Source: Nymphaea colorata (lineage: Eukaryota > Streptophyta > Magnoliopsida > Nymphaeales > Nymphaeaceae). From it: 64,000 nt of DNA. Under the pieces are notes generated by a model that saw only the letters and a list, made by a program, of their open reading frames with translations, searched no databases and was not told the origin of the DNA. The position numbers were made by a program, and so were the translations under genes. Below, in pieces: positions 49,101-63,161 of this stretch (positions within the stretch are counted from its first letter, which is position 1; every line of letters starts with the position of its first letter). The stretch covers positions 8,880,001 to 8,944,000 of the forward strand of contig NC_045150.1 of the NCBI RefSeq assembly GCF_008831285.2. The letters are read 5' to 3'.

Positions 49101-50273
49101 ATCGCCTAGATGATGTTGAGAATTGGATTGTAGACCACGGTCATGGACATAAATCCAAGTGCAAGTACAACATCTAACTAAGATCATGTTAGACCTGTGA
49201 TCTAAATTATAGTTGAAAACACCTAAAGCCGGACATATCAGACCTCTGGTCCGGACCCTTGATATGAATTTCAACATCTATACCGGATCACATGATGCCC
49301 TCTACCAAATTCAACATCTCAATTGAATCATATTCAGCCTCTAATCCAAGTCATTGGTGTCAAATGAAAATCCAACGTCTAAGACGAATCAGATTAGACC
49401 TCTTATTCTATTTGAGATTTTAAATCCGAGCTGAACAAATTATCCGAGTCAGATCAGACCTCTGATCCAACTTCCCAATATGACATTGTGTATCATTGGT
49501 ATGATATTATTTCTCATCAAATAAATGTTGGATGTATGATTGGTGGTTCGGGAAGATGATTGTGGACGATTTTTGGAAAAGGGATGTGTATTGTATGAGC
49601 AATTTATGATATTCAATTATTCTTTGGACAATGTTGTCAAGAAGATTGTTATAAATATTTGAATGAAGGCTTGGGATATTCCAACAGTGGAAAATTGTCT
49701 TTGATGTCCCCCATTCCAAGATTTTGTATTGAATATTTCATATGTTATAATTGTAGATGGAAAGATTGAAATCTTCACCCATTTGACAAAGATCATTTTT
49801 GTTACTCTTGTCCTTCGGACTTGTTTGTTGGGATGCTTAGGATATCAACCACTTGATGTCAAAAAGTGGATCTTATATCCCGATCGTGCACTTAAATGCA
49901 AATCCAAGTAGAACATTTAAATACATCATATGAAACATGAGATCTGCACTCTTGTTTTAACATCCAAATCCAACACTTGAAGGCGGGCAGATAAGACCTC
50001 TGGTCCCGACCCAAGATATGAATTGGGTTAAGCATCTTATTTAAATCATTGATCCCAAACCGAAATCCAACACTTAAGCCGGATCAGAGTAGACTTCTGA
50101 TTCATGCCGAGATTTTATATCCGATTTCAACACCTTGTCTGGGTTAGATGGACCTCTAATCCAAATTCTCGGATGACATATTCTATGATTTCTATGATAT
50201 TCTTTCTAATCAAATAAATGTAAGACGTATGATTGACGGTTTAAGAAGTTGATTGTTGCGTGTTTTAGAAAAA

Positions 50274-51009
50274 GAGATGCATACTATATGAACAATTTGT
50301 GATCTTCAATGATTCTTTGGATTGTTTTGCCAACAAGATCGATATAAATATTGGAATCGTGAATGAGGACATTCCAACATTGGATAATTATCTTTGTTGT
50401 TCCCCATTCAATGATTTTGTATTGAATGTTTAATATGTATTAATTGTACATGGAAAATTAAAATCCTTATTGTTGGCACAAGGATCGTTTTCATTGTTTA
50501 TGACCTTTCAACTAGATTGTTGGTTGGCTTCGGAGATCGCCTAGATGATGTTGAGAATTGGATTGTAGACCCCGGTCATGGACATAAATCCAAGCGCAAG
50601 TACAACATCTAACTAAGATCATGTTAGACCTGTGATCTAAATTATAGTTGAAAACACCTAAAGCCGGACAGATCAGACCTCTGGTCCGGACCCTTGATAT
50701 GAATTTCAACATCTATACCGGATCACATGATGCCCTCTGCCAAATTCAACATCTCAATTGAATCAGATTCAGCCTCTAATCCAAGTCATTGGTCCCGAAT
50801 GAAAATCCAACGTCTAAGACGAATCAGATTAGACCTTTGATTCCATTTGGGATTTTAAATCCGAGCTCAACAACTTGTCCGGGTCAGATCAGACCTCTGA
50901 TCCAACTTCCCAATATGACATTGTGTATCATTGGTATGATATTATTTCTCATCAAATAAATGTTGGATGTATGATTGGTGGTTCGGGAAGATGATTGTGG
51001 ACGATTTTT
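50274..51009. repeat. Half-monomer A of the satellite (example from unit 6)
   Basis: The first half of each unit begins GCATACTATATGAACAATTT and contains TGATCTTCAATGATTCTTTGG and GATATAAATATT. It aligns along its length with the second half (B), which begins GTGTATTGTATGAGCAATTT with TGATATTCAATTATTCTTTGG and shares the TATTTGAAT and CCCCATTC landmarks. The 1.43-kb unit is therefore an ancient dimer of halves of about 0.7 kb, now well diverged. Confidence 0.85.
50604..50919. repeat. Subrepeat block inside half A (unit 6)
   Basis: Six tandem segments start with an AACATCTAA-like word at 50604, 50653, 50708, 50748, 50809 and 50869 (49, 55, 40, 61, 60 and about 51 bp). Most then carry a GATCAGATTAGACCTCTGATCC-like core. 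The core forms a short inverted repeat, for example GATCAGA-CC-TCTGATC at 46581-46596 in unit 3. Half B has at least three more degenerate versions. Seen by eye; spacing is irregular. Confidence 0.75.
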
Positions 51010-51744
51010 GGGAAAGGGCTGTGTATTGTATGAGCAATTTATGATATTCAATTATTCTTTGGACAATGTTGTCAAGAAGATTGTTATAGATATTTGAATG
51101 AATGCTTGGGATATTCCAACCGTGGAAAATTGTCTTTGATGTCCCCCATTCCAAGATTTTGTATTGAATATTTCATATGTTATAATTGTAGATGGAAAGA
51201 TTGAAATCTTCACCCATTTGACAAAGATCATTTTTGTTACTCTTGTCCTTCGGACTTGTTTATTGGGATGCTTAGGATATCAACCACTTGATGTCAAAAA
51301 GTGGATCGTATATCCCGATCGTGCACTTAAATGCAAATCCAAGTAGAACATTTAAATACATCATATGAAACATGAGATCTGCACTCTTGTTTTAACATCC
51401 AAATCCAACACTTGAAGGCGGGCAGATAAGACCTCTGGTCCCGACCCAAGATATGAATTGGGTTAAGCATCTTATTTAAATCATTGATCCCAAACCAAAA
51501 TCCAACACTTATGCCGGATCAGAGTAGACTTCTGATTCATGCCGAGATTTTATATTCGATTTCAACACCTTGTCCGAGTTAGATGGACCTCTAATCCAAA
51601 TTCTCTTGTCTGGGTTAGGTGGACCTCTAATCCAAATTCTAGGATGACATATTCTATGATTTCTATGATATTCTTTCTAATCAATTAAATGTAAGACGTA
51701 TGATTGACAGTTTAAGAAGTTGATTGTTGCGTGTTTTAGAAAAA
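51010..51744. repeat. Half-monomer B of the satellite (example from unit 6)
   Basis: The second half of the unit, homologous to half A but with its own substitutions and fewer copies of the AGACCTCTGATCC core. It runs to the next GAGATGCATACTATATG. In this unit it also carries the private 36-bp duplication listed separately. Confidence 0.8.
51569..51640. repeat. 36-bp tandem duplication private to satellite unit 6
   Basis: Two adjacent copies (51569-51604 and 51605-51640) both start CTTGTC, contain GGACCTCTAATCC and end AAATTCT. All other units have one copy. It explains the 1471-bp length of this unit. Confidence 0.93.
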
Positions 51745-54700
51745 GAGATGCATACTATATGAACAATTTGTGATCTTCAATGATTCTTTGGATTGTTTTG
51801 CCAACAAGATCGATATAAATATTTGAATCGTGAATTAGGACATTCCAACATTGGATAATTATCTTTGTTGTTCCCCATTCAATGATTTTGTATTGAATGT
51901 TTAATGTGTATTAATTGTACATGGAAAATTAAAATCGTTATTGTTGGCACAAGGATCGTTTTCATTGTTTATGACCTTTCAACTAGATTGTTGGTTGGCT
52001 TCGGAGATCACTTAGATGATGTTGAGAATTGGATTGTAGACCACGGTCATGGACATAAATCCAAGCGCAAGTTCAACATCTAACTAAGATCATGTTAGAC
52101 CTGTGATCTAAATTATAGTTGAAAACACACCTAAAGCCGGACAGATCAGACCTCTGGTCCGGACCCTTGATATGAATTTCAACATCTATACCGGATCACA
52201 TGATGCCCTCTGCCAAATTCAACATCTCAATTGAATCAGATTCAGCCTCTAACCCAAGTCATTGGTCCCAAATGAAAATCCAACGTCTAAGACGAATCAG
52301 ATTAGACCTCTGATTCCATTTGAGATTTTAAATCCGAGCTCAACAACTTATCCGGGTCAGATCAGACCTCTGGTCCAACTTCCCAATATGACATTGTGTA
52401 TCATTGGTATGATATTATTTCTCATCAAATAAATGTTGGATGTATGATTGCTGGTTCGGGAAGATGATTTGGGAAAGGGATGTGTATTGTATGAGCAATT
52501 TATGATATTCAATTATTCTTTGGACAATGTTGTCAAGAAGATTGTTATAGATATTTGAATGAATGCTTGGGATATTCCAACCGTGGAAATTTGTCTTTGA
52601 TGTCCCCCATTCCAAGATTTTGTATTGAATATTTCATATGTTATAATTGTAGATGGAAAGATTGAAATCTTCACCCATTTGACAAAGATCATTTTTGTTA
52701 CTCTTGTCCTTCGGACTTGTTTATTGGGATGCTTAGGATATCAACCACTTGATGTCAAAAAGTGGATCGTATATCCCGATCGTGCACTTAAATGCAAATC
52801 CAAGTAGAACATTTAAATACATCGTATGAAACATGAGATCTGCACTCTTGTTTTAACATCCAAATCCAACACTTGAAGGCGGGCAGATAAGACCTCTGGT
52901 CCCGACCCAAGATATGAATTGGGTTAAGCATCTTATTTAAATCATTGATCCCAAACCAAAATCCAACACTTATGCCGGATCAGAGTAGACTTCTGATTCA
53001 TGCCGAGATTTTATATCCGATTTCAACCCCTTGTCTGGGTTAGATGGACCTCTAATCCAAATTATCGGATGACATATTCTATGATTTCTATGATATTCTT
53101 TCTAATCAAATAAATGTAGGACATATGATTGACGGTTTAAGAAGTTGATTGTTGCGTGTTTTAGAAAAAGAGATGCATACTATATGAACAATTTGTGATC
53201 TTCAATGATTCTTTGGATTGTTTTGCCAACAAGATCGATATAAATATTTGAATCGTGAATTTGGACATTCCAACATTGGATAATTATCTTTGTTGTTCCC
53301 CATTCAATGATTTTGTATTGAATGTTTAATATGTATTAATTGTACATGGAAAATTAAAATCCTTATTGTTGGCACAAGGATCGTTTTCATTGTTTATGAC
53401 CTTTCAACTAGATTGTTGGGAGGCTTAGGAGATCGCCTAGATGATGTTGAGAATTGGATTGTAGACCACGGTCATGGACATAAATCCAAGCGCAAGTACA
53501 ACATCTAACTAAGATCATGTTAGACCTGTGATCTAAATTCTAGTTGAAAACACCGAAAGCCGAACAGATCAAACCTCTGTTTCGGACCCTTGATATGAAT
53601 TTCAACATCTATACCGGATCACATGATGCCCTCTGCCAAATTCAACATCTCAATTGAATCAGATTCAGCCTCTAATCCAAGTCATTGCTCCCAAATGAAA
53701 ATCCAACGTCTAAGACGAACCAGATTAGACCTCTGATTCTATTTGAGATTTTAAATCCGAGCTCAACAACTTATCCGGGTCAGATCAGACTTCTGATCCA
53801 ACTTCCCAATATGACATTGTGTATCATTGGTATGATATTATTTCTCATCAAATGAATGTTGGATGTATGATTGGTTGTTCGGGAAGATGATTGTGGACGA
53901 TTTTTGGAAAAGAGGTGTATTGTATGAGCAATTTATGATATTCAATTATTCTTTGGACAATGTTGTCAAGAAGATTGTTATAAATATTTGATTGAAGGCT
54001 TGGGATATTCCAACCGTGGAAAATTGTCTTTGATGTCCCCCATTCCAAGATTTTGTATTGAATATTTCATATGTTATAATTGTAGATGGAAAGATTGAAA
54101 TCTTCACCCATTTGACAAAGATCATTTTTGTTACTCTTGTCCTTCGGACTTGTTTATTGGGATGCTTAGGATATCAACCACTTGATGTCAAAAAGTGGAT
54201 CGTATATCCCGATCGTGCACTTAAATGCAAATCCAAGTACAACATTTAAATACATCATATGAAACTTGAGATCTGCACTCTTGTTTTAACATCCAAATCC
54301 AACACTTGAAGGCGGACAGATAAGACCTCTGGTCCAGACCCAAGATATGAATTGGGTTAAGCATCTTATTTAAATCATTGATCCCAAACCAAAATCCAAC
54401 ACTTAAGCCGGATCAGAGTAAACTTCTGATTCATGCCGAGATTTTATATCCGATTTCAACACCTTGTCTGGGTTTGATGGACCTCTAATCCAAATTCTCG
54501 GATGACATATTCTATGATTTCTATGATATTCTTTCTAATCAAATAAATGTAAGACGTATGATTGACGGTTTAAGAAGCTGATTGTTGCGTGTTTTAGAAA
54601 AAGAGATGCATACTATATGAACAATTTGTGATCTTCAATGATTCTTTGGATTGTTTTGCCAACAAGATCGATATGAATATTTGAATCGTGAATTAGGACA

Positions 54701-57471
54701 TTCCAACATTGGATGATTATCTTTGTTGTTCCCCATTCAATGATTTTGTATTGAATGTTTAATGTGTATTAATTGTACATGGAAAATTAAAATCGTTATT
54801 GTTGGCACAAGGATCGTTTTCGTTGTTTATGACCTTTCAACTAGATTGTTGGGAGGCTTAGGAGATCGCCTAGATGATGTTGAGAATTGGATTGTAGACC
54901 ACGGTCATGGACATAAATCCAAGCGCAAGTACAACATCTAACTAAGATCATGTTAGACCTGTGATCTAAATTCTAGTTGAAAACACCTAAAGACGAACAG
55001 ATCAGACCTCTGTTTCGGACCCTTGATATGAATTTCAACATCTATACCGGATCACATGATGCCCTCTACCAAATTCAACATCTCAATTGAATCAGATTCA
55101 GCCTCTAATCCTAGTCATTGGTGTCAAATGAAAATCCAACGTCTAAGACGAATCAGATTAGACCTCTGATTCTATTTGAGATTTTAAATCCGAGCTCAAC
55201 AACTTATCCGGGTCAGATCAGACTTCTGATCCAACTTCCCAATATGACATTGTGTATCATTGGTATGATATTATTTCTCATCAAATGAATGTTGGATGTA
55301 TGATTGGTTGTTCGGGAAGATGATTGTGGACGATTTTTGGAAAAGAGGTGTATTGTATGAGCAATTTATGATATTCAATTATTCTTTGGACAATGTTGTC
55401 AAGAAGATTGTTATAAATATTTGAATGAAGGCTTGGGATATTCCAACCGTGGAAAATTGTCTTTGATGTCCCCCATTCCAAGATTTTGTATTGAATATTT
55501 CATAGGTCATAATTGTAGATGGAAAAATTGAAATCTTCACCCATTTGACAAAGATCATTTTTGTTACTCTTGTCCTTAGGACTTGTTTATTGGGATGCTT
55601 AGAATATCAACCACTTGATGTCAAAAAGTGGATCGTATATCCCGATCGTGCACTTAAATGCAAATCCAAGTACAACATTTAAATACATCATATGAAACTT
55701 GAGATCTGCACTCTTGTTTTAACATCCAAATCCAACACTTGAAGGCGGACAGATAAGACCTCTGGTCCAGACCCAAGATATGAATTGGGTTAAGCATCTT
55801 ATTTAAATCATTGATCCCAAACCAAAATCCAACACTTAAGCCGGATCAGAGTAAACTTCTGATTCATGCCGAGATTTTATATCCGATTTCAACACCTTGT
55901 CTGGGTTTGATGGACCTCTAATCCAAATTCTCGGATGACATATTCTATGATTTCTATGATATTCTTTCTAATCAAATAAATGTAAGACGTATGATTGACG
56001 GTTTAAGAAGCTGATTGTTGCGTGTTTTAGAAAAAGAGATGCATACTATATGAACAATTTGTGATCTTCAATGATTCTTTGGATTGTTTTGCCAACAAGA
56101 TCGATATGAATATTTGAATCGTGAATTAGGACATTCCAACATTGGATAATTATCTTTGTTGTTCCCCATTCAATGATTTTGTATTGAATGTTTAATGTGT
56201 ATTAATTGTACATGGAAAATTAAAATCCTTATTGTTGGCACAAGGATCGTTTTGATTGTTTATGACCTTTCAACTACATTGTTGGTTGGCTTCGGAGATC
56301 GCCTAGATGATGTTGAGAATTGGATTGTAGACCACGGTCATGGACATAAATCCAAGCGCAAGTACAACATCTAACTAAGATCATGTTAGACCTGTGATCT
56401 AAATTCTAGTTGAAAACACCGAAAGCCGAACAGATCAGACCTCTGGTCCGGACCCTTGATATGAATTTCAACATCTATACCGGAACACATGATGCCCTCT
56501 GCCAAATTCAACATGTCAATTGAATCAGATTCAGTCTCTAATCCAAGTCATTGGTCCCGAATGAAAATCCAACGTCTAAGACGAATCAGATTAGACCTCT
56601 GATTCCATTTGAGATTTTAAATCCGAGCTCAACAACTTATCCGGGTCAGATCAGACCTCTGATCCAACTTCCCAATATGACATTGTGTATCATTGGTATG
56701 ATATTATTTCTCATCAAATAAATGTTGGATGTATGATTGGTGGTTCGGGAAGATGATTGTGGACGATTTTTGGAAAAGGGATGTGTATTGTATGAGCAAT
56801 TTATGATATTCAATTATTCTTTGGACAATGTTTGTCAAGAAGATTGTTATAGATATTTGAATGAATGCTTGGGATATTCCAACCGTGGAAATTTGTCTTT
56901 GATGTCCCCCATTCCAAGATTTTGTATTGAATATTTGATATGTTATAATTGTAGATGGAAAGATTGAAATCTTCACCCATTTGACAAAGATCATTTTTGT
57001 TACTCTTGTCCTTCGGACTTGTTTATTGGGATGCTTAGGATATCAACCACTTGATGTCAAAAAGTGGATCGTATATCCCGATCGTGCACTTAAATGCAAA
57101 TCCAAGTAGAACATTTAAATACATCGTATGAAACATGAGATCTGCACTCTTGTTTTAACATCCAAATCCAACACTTGAAGGCGGGCAGATAAGACCTCTG
57201 GTCCCGACCCAAGATATGAATTGGGTTAAGCATCTTGTTTAAATCATTGATCCCAAACCAAAATCCAACACTTATGCCGGATCAGAGTAGACTTCTGATT
57301 CATGCCGAGATTTTATATCCGATTTCAACCCCTTGTCTGGGTTAGATGGACCTCTAATCCAAATTATCGGATGACATATTCTATGATTTCTATGATATTC
57401 TTTCTGATCAAATAAATGTAGGACGTATGATTGACGGTTTAAGAAGTTGATTGTTGCGTGTTTTAGAAAAA

Positions 57472-60400
57472 GAGATGCATACCATATGAACAATTTGTGA
57501 TCTTCAATGATTCTTTGGATTGTTTTGCCAACAAGATCGATATAAATATTTGAATCCGGAATTAGGACATTCCAACATTGGATAATTATCTTTGTTGTTC
57601 CCCATTCAATGATTTTGTATTGAATATTTAATATGTATTAATTGTACATGGAAAATTAAAATCCTTATTGTTGGCACAAGGACCGTTTTCATTGTTTATG
57701 ACCTTTCAACTAGATTGTTGGGAGGCTTAGGAGATCGCCTAGATGATGTTGAGAATTGGATTGTAGACCACGGTCATGGACATAAATCCAAGCGCAAGTA
57801 CAACATCTAACTAAGATCATGTTAGACCTGTGATCTAAATTCTAGTTGAAAACACCTAAAGCCGAACAGATCAGACCTCTGTTTCGGACCCTTGATATGA
57901 ATTTCAACATCTATACCGGATCACATGATGCCCTCTACCAAATTCAACATCTCAATTGAATCAGATTCAGCCTCTAATCCTAGTCATTGGTGTCATATGA
58001 AAATCCAACGTCTAAGACGAATCAGATTAGACCTCTGATTCTATTTGAGATTTTAAATCCGAGCTCAACAACTTATCCGGGTCAGATCAGACTTCTGATC
58101 CAACTTCCCAATATGACATTGTGTATCATTGGTATGATATTATTTCTCATCAAATGAATGTTGGATGTATGATTGGTTGTTCGGGAAGATGATTGTGGAC
58201 GATTTTTGGAAAAGAGGTGTATTGTATGAGCAATTTATGATATTCAATTATTCTTTGGACAATGTTGTCAAGAAGATTGTTATAACTATTTGAATGAAGG
58301 CTTGGGATATTCCAACCGTGGAAAATTGTCTTTGATGTCCCCCATTCCAAGATTTTGTATTGAATATTTCATAGGTCATAATTGTAGATGGAAAAATTGA
58401 AATCTTCACCCATTTGACAAAGATCATTTTTGTGACTCTTGTCCTTAGGACTTGTTTATTGGGATGCTTAGAATATCAACCACTTGATGTCAAAAAGTGG
58501 ATCGTATATCCCGATCGTGCACTTAAATGCAAATCCAAGTACAACATTTAAATACATCATATGAAACTTGAGATCTGCACTCTTGTTTTAACATCCAAAT
58601 CCAACACTTGAAGGCGGACAGATAAGACCTCTGGTCCAGACCCAAGATATGAATTGGGTTAAGCATCTTATTTAAATCATTGATCCCAAACCAAAATCCA
58701 ACACTTAAGCCGGATCAGAGTAAACTTCTGATTCATGCCGAGATTTTATATCCGATTTCAACACCTTGTCTGGGTTTGATGGACCTCTAATCCAAATTCT
58801 CGGATGACATATTCTATGATTTCTATGATATTCTTTCTAATCAAATAAATGTAAGACGTATGATTGACGGTTTAAGAAGCTGATTGTTGCGTGTTTTAGA
58901 AAAAGAGATGCATACTATATGAACAATTTGTGATCTTCAATGATTCTTTGGATTGTTTTGCCAACAAGATCGATATGAATATTTGAATCGTGAATTAGGA
59001 CATTCCAACATTGGATAATTATCTTTGTTGTTCCCCATTCAATGATTTTGTATTGAATGTTTAATGTGTATTAATTGTACATGGAAAATTAAAATCCTTA
59101 TTGTTGGCACAAGGATCGTTTTGATTGTTTATGACCTTTCAACTACATTGTTGGTTGGCTTCGGAGATCGCCTAGATGATGTTGAGAATTGGATTGTAGA
59201 CCACGGTCATGGACATAAATCCAAGCGCAAGTACAACATCTAACTAAGATCATGTTAGACCTGTGATCTAAATTCTAGTTGAAAACACCGAAAGCCGAAC
59301 AGATCAAACCTCTGTTTCGGACCCTTGATATGAATTTCAACATCTATACCGGATCACATGATGCCCTCTGCCAAATTCAACATGTCAATTGAATCAGATT
59401 CAGTCTCTAATCCAAGTCATTGGTCCCGAATGAAAATCCAACGTCTAATTCCATTTGAGATTTTAAATCCGAGCTCAACAACTTATCCGGGTCAGATCAG
59501 ACCTCTGATCCAACTTCCCAATATGACATTGTGTATCATTGGTATGATATTATTTCTCATCAAATAAATGTTGGATGTATGATTGGTGGTTCGGGAAGAT
59601 GATTGTGGACGATTTTTGGAAAAGGGATGTGTATTGTATGAGCAATTTATGATATTCAATTATTCTTTGGACAATGTTGTCAAGAAGATTGTTATAGATA
59701 TTTGAATGAATGCTTGGGATATTCCAACCGTGGAAAATTGTCTTTGATGTCCCCCATTCCAAGATTTTGTATTGAATATTTCATATGTTATAATTGTAGA
59801 TGGAAAGATTGAAATCTTCACCCATTTGACAAAGATCATTTTTGTTACTCTTGTCCTTCGGACTTGTTTATTGGGATGCTTAGGATATCAACCACTTGAT
59901 GTCAAAAAGTGGATCGTATATCCCGATCGTGCACTTAAATGCAAATCCAAGTAGAACATTTAAATACATCATATGAAACATGAGATCTGCACTCTTGTTT
60001 TAACATCCAAATCCAATACTTGAAGGCGGGCAGATAAGACCTCTGGTCCCGACCCAAGATATGAATTGGGTTAAGCATCTTGTTTAAATCATTGATCCCA
60101 AACCAAAATCCAACACTTATGCCGGATCAGAGTAGACTTCTGATTCATGCTGAGATTTTATATCCGATTTCAACCCCTTGTCTGGGTTAGATAGACCTCT
60201 AATCCAAATTATCGGATGACATATTCTATGATTTCTATGATATTCTTTCTAATCAAATAAATGTAGGACGTATGATTGACGGTTTAAGAAGTTGATTGTT
60301 GCGTGTTTTAGAAAAAGAGATGCATACCATATGAACAATTTGTGATCTTCAATGATTCTTTGGATTGTTTTGCCAACAAGATCGATATAAATATTTGAAT

Positions 60401-63161
60401 CGTGAATTAGGACATTCCAACATTGGATAATTATCTTTGTTGTTCCCCATTCAATGATTTTGTATTGAATGTTTAATATGTATTAATTGTACATGGAAAA
60501 TTAAAATCGTTATTGTTGGCACAAGGATCGTTTTCATTGTTTATGACCTTTCAACTAGATTGTTGGGAGGCTTAGGAGATCGCCTAGATGATGTTGAGAA
60601 TTGGATTGTAGACCACAGTCATGGACATAAATCCAAGCGCAAGTACAACATCTAACTAAGATCATGTTAGACCTGTGATCTAAATTCTAGTTGAAAACAC
60701 CTAAAGCCGAACAGATCAGACCTCTGTTTCGGACCCTTGATATGAATTTCAACATCTATACCGGATCACATGATGCCCTCTACCAAATTCAACATCTCAA
60801 TTGAATCAGATTCAGCCTCTAATCCTAGTCATTGGTGTCATATGAAAATCCAACGTCTAAGACGAATCAGATTAGACCTCTGATTCTATTTGAGATTTTA
60901 AATCCGAGCTCAACAACTTATCCGGGTCAGATCAGACTTCTGATCCAACTTCCCAATATGACATTGTGTATCATTGGTATGATATTATTTCTCATCAAAT
61001 GAATGTTGGATGTATGATTGGTTGTTCGGGAAGATGATTGTGGACGATTTTTGGAAAAGAGGTGTATTGTATGAGCAATTTATGATATTCAATTATTCTT
61101 TGGACAATGTTGTCAAGAAGATTGTTATAACTATTTGAATGAAGGCTTGGGATATTCCAACCGTGGAAAATTGTCTTTGATGTCCCCCATTCCAAGATTT
61201 TGTATTGAATATTTCATAGGTCATAATTGTAGATGGAAAAATTGAAATCTTCACCCATTTGACAAAGATCATTTTTGTGACTCTTGTCCTTAGGACTTGT
61301 TTATTGGGATGCTTAGAATATCAACCACTTGATGTCAAAAAGTGGATCGTATATCCCGATCGTGCACTTAAATGCAAATCCAAGTACAACATTTAAATAC
61401 ATCATATGAAACTTGAGATCTGCACTCTTGTTTTAACATCCAAATCCAACACTTGAAGGCGGACAGATAAGACCTCTGGTCCAGACCCAAGATATGAATT
61501 GGGTTAAGCATCTTATTTAAATCATTGATCCCAAACCAAAATCCAACACTTAAGCCGGATCAGAGTAAACTTCTGATTCATGCCGAGATTTTATATCCGA
61601 TTTCAACACCTTGTCTGGGTTTGATGGACCTCTAATCCAAATTCTCGGATGACATATTCTATGATTTCTATGATATTCTTTCTAATCAAATAAATGTAAG
61701 ACGTATGATTGACGGTTTAAGAAGCTGATTGTTGCGTGTTTTAGAAAAAGAGATGCATACTATATGAACAATTTGTGATCTTCAATGATTCTTTGGATTG
61801 TTTTGCCAACAAGATCGATATGAATATTTGAATCGTGAATTAGGACATTCCAACATTGGATAATTATCTTTGTTGTTCCCCATTCAATGATTTTGTATTG
61901 AATGTTTAATGTGTATTAATTGTACATGGAAAATTAAAATCCTTATTGTTGGCACAAGGATCGTTTTGATTGTTTATGACCTTTCAACTACATTGTTGGT
62001 TGGCTTCGGAGATCGCCTAGATGATGTTGAGAATTGGATTGTAGACCACGGTCATGGACATAAATCCAAGCGCAAGTACAACATCTAACTAAGATCATGT
62101 TAGACCTGTGATCTAAATTCTAGTTGAAAACACCGAAAGCCGAACAGATCAAACCTCTGTTTCGGACCCTTGATATGAATTTCAACATCTATACCGGATC
62201 ACATGATGCCCTCTGCCAAATTCAACATGTCAATTGAATCAGATTCAGTCTCTAATCCAAGTCATTGGTCCCGAATGAAAATCCAACGTCTAATTCCATT
62301 TGAGATTTTAAATCCGAGCTCAACAACTTATCCGGGTCAGATCAGACCTCTGATCCAACTTCCCAATATGACATTGTTTATCATTGGTATGATATTATTT
62401 CTCATCAAATAAATGTTGGATGTATGATTGGTGGTTCGGGAAGATGATTGTGGACGATTTTTGGAAAAGGGATGTGTATTGTATGAGCAATTTATGATAT
62501 TCAATTATTCTTTGGACAATGTTGTCAAGAAGATTGTTATAGATATTTGAATGAATGCTTGGGATATTCCAACCGTGGAAAATTGTCTTTGATGTCCCCC
62601 ATTCCAAGATTTTGTATTGAATATTTCATATGTTATAATTGTAGATGGAAAGATTGAAATCTTCACCCATTTGACAAAGATCATTTTTGTTACTCTTGTC
62701 CTTCGGACTTGTTTATTGGGATGCTTAGGATATCAACCACTTGATGTCAAAAAGTGGATCGTATATCCCGATCGTGCACTTAAATGCAAATCCAAGTAGA
62801 ACATTTAAATACATCGTATGAAACATGAGATCTGCAGTCTTGTTTTAACATCCAAATCCAACAGTTGAAGGCGGGCAGATAAGACCTCTGGTCCCGACCC
62901 AAGATATGAATTGGGTTAAGCATCTTATTTAAATCATTGATCCCAAACCAAAATCCAACACTTATGCCGGATCAGAGTAGACTTCTGATTCATGCCGAGA
63001 TTTTATATCCGATTTCAACCCCTTGTCTGGGTTAGATGGACCTCTAATCCAAATTCTCGGATGACATATTCTATGATTTCTATGATATTCTTTCTAATCA
63101 AATAAATGTAGGACGTATGATTGACGGTTTAAGAAGTTGATTGTTGCGTGTTTTAGAAAAA
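57472..63161. repeat. Two copies of a 2,845-bp higher-order satellite repeat
   Basis: Units 11+12 (57472-60316) and 13+14 (60317-63161) form two consecutive 2,845-bp blocks, nearly identical to each other and more alike than neighbouring single units. Within each block the first unit (1433 bp) has GGAAAAGAGGTGTATTG and GGGAGGCTTAGG. The second (1412 bp) has GGAAAAGGGATGTGTATTG, GGTTGGCTTCGG and a 23-bp deletion in half A (near 59450 and 62295). Partial unit 15 again has the first-unit markers. Confidence 0.9.

Noticed and set aside
44001-62799. Recurring 60-70-codon open frames on both strands of the satellite array
   Set aside because: They occur only because the repeat unit recurs. They have no known domain, are broken by small indels in several units, and lie opposite or across each other.
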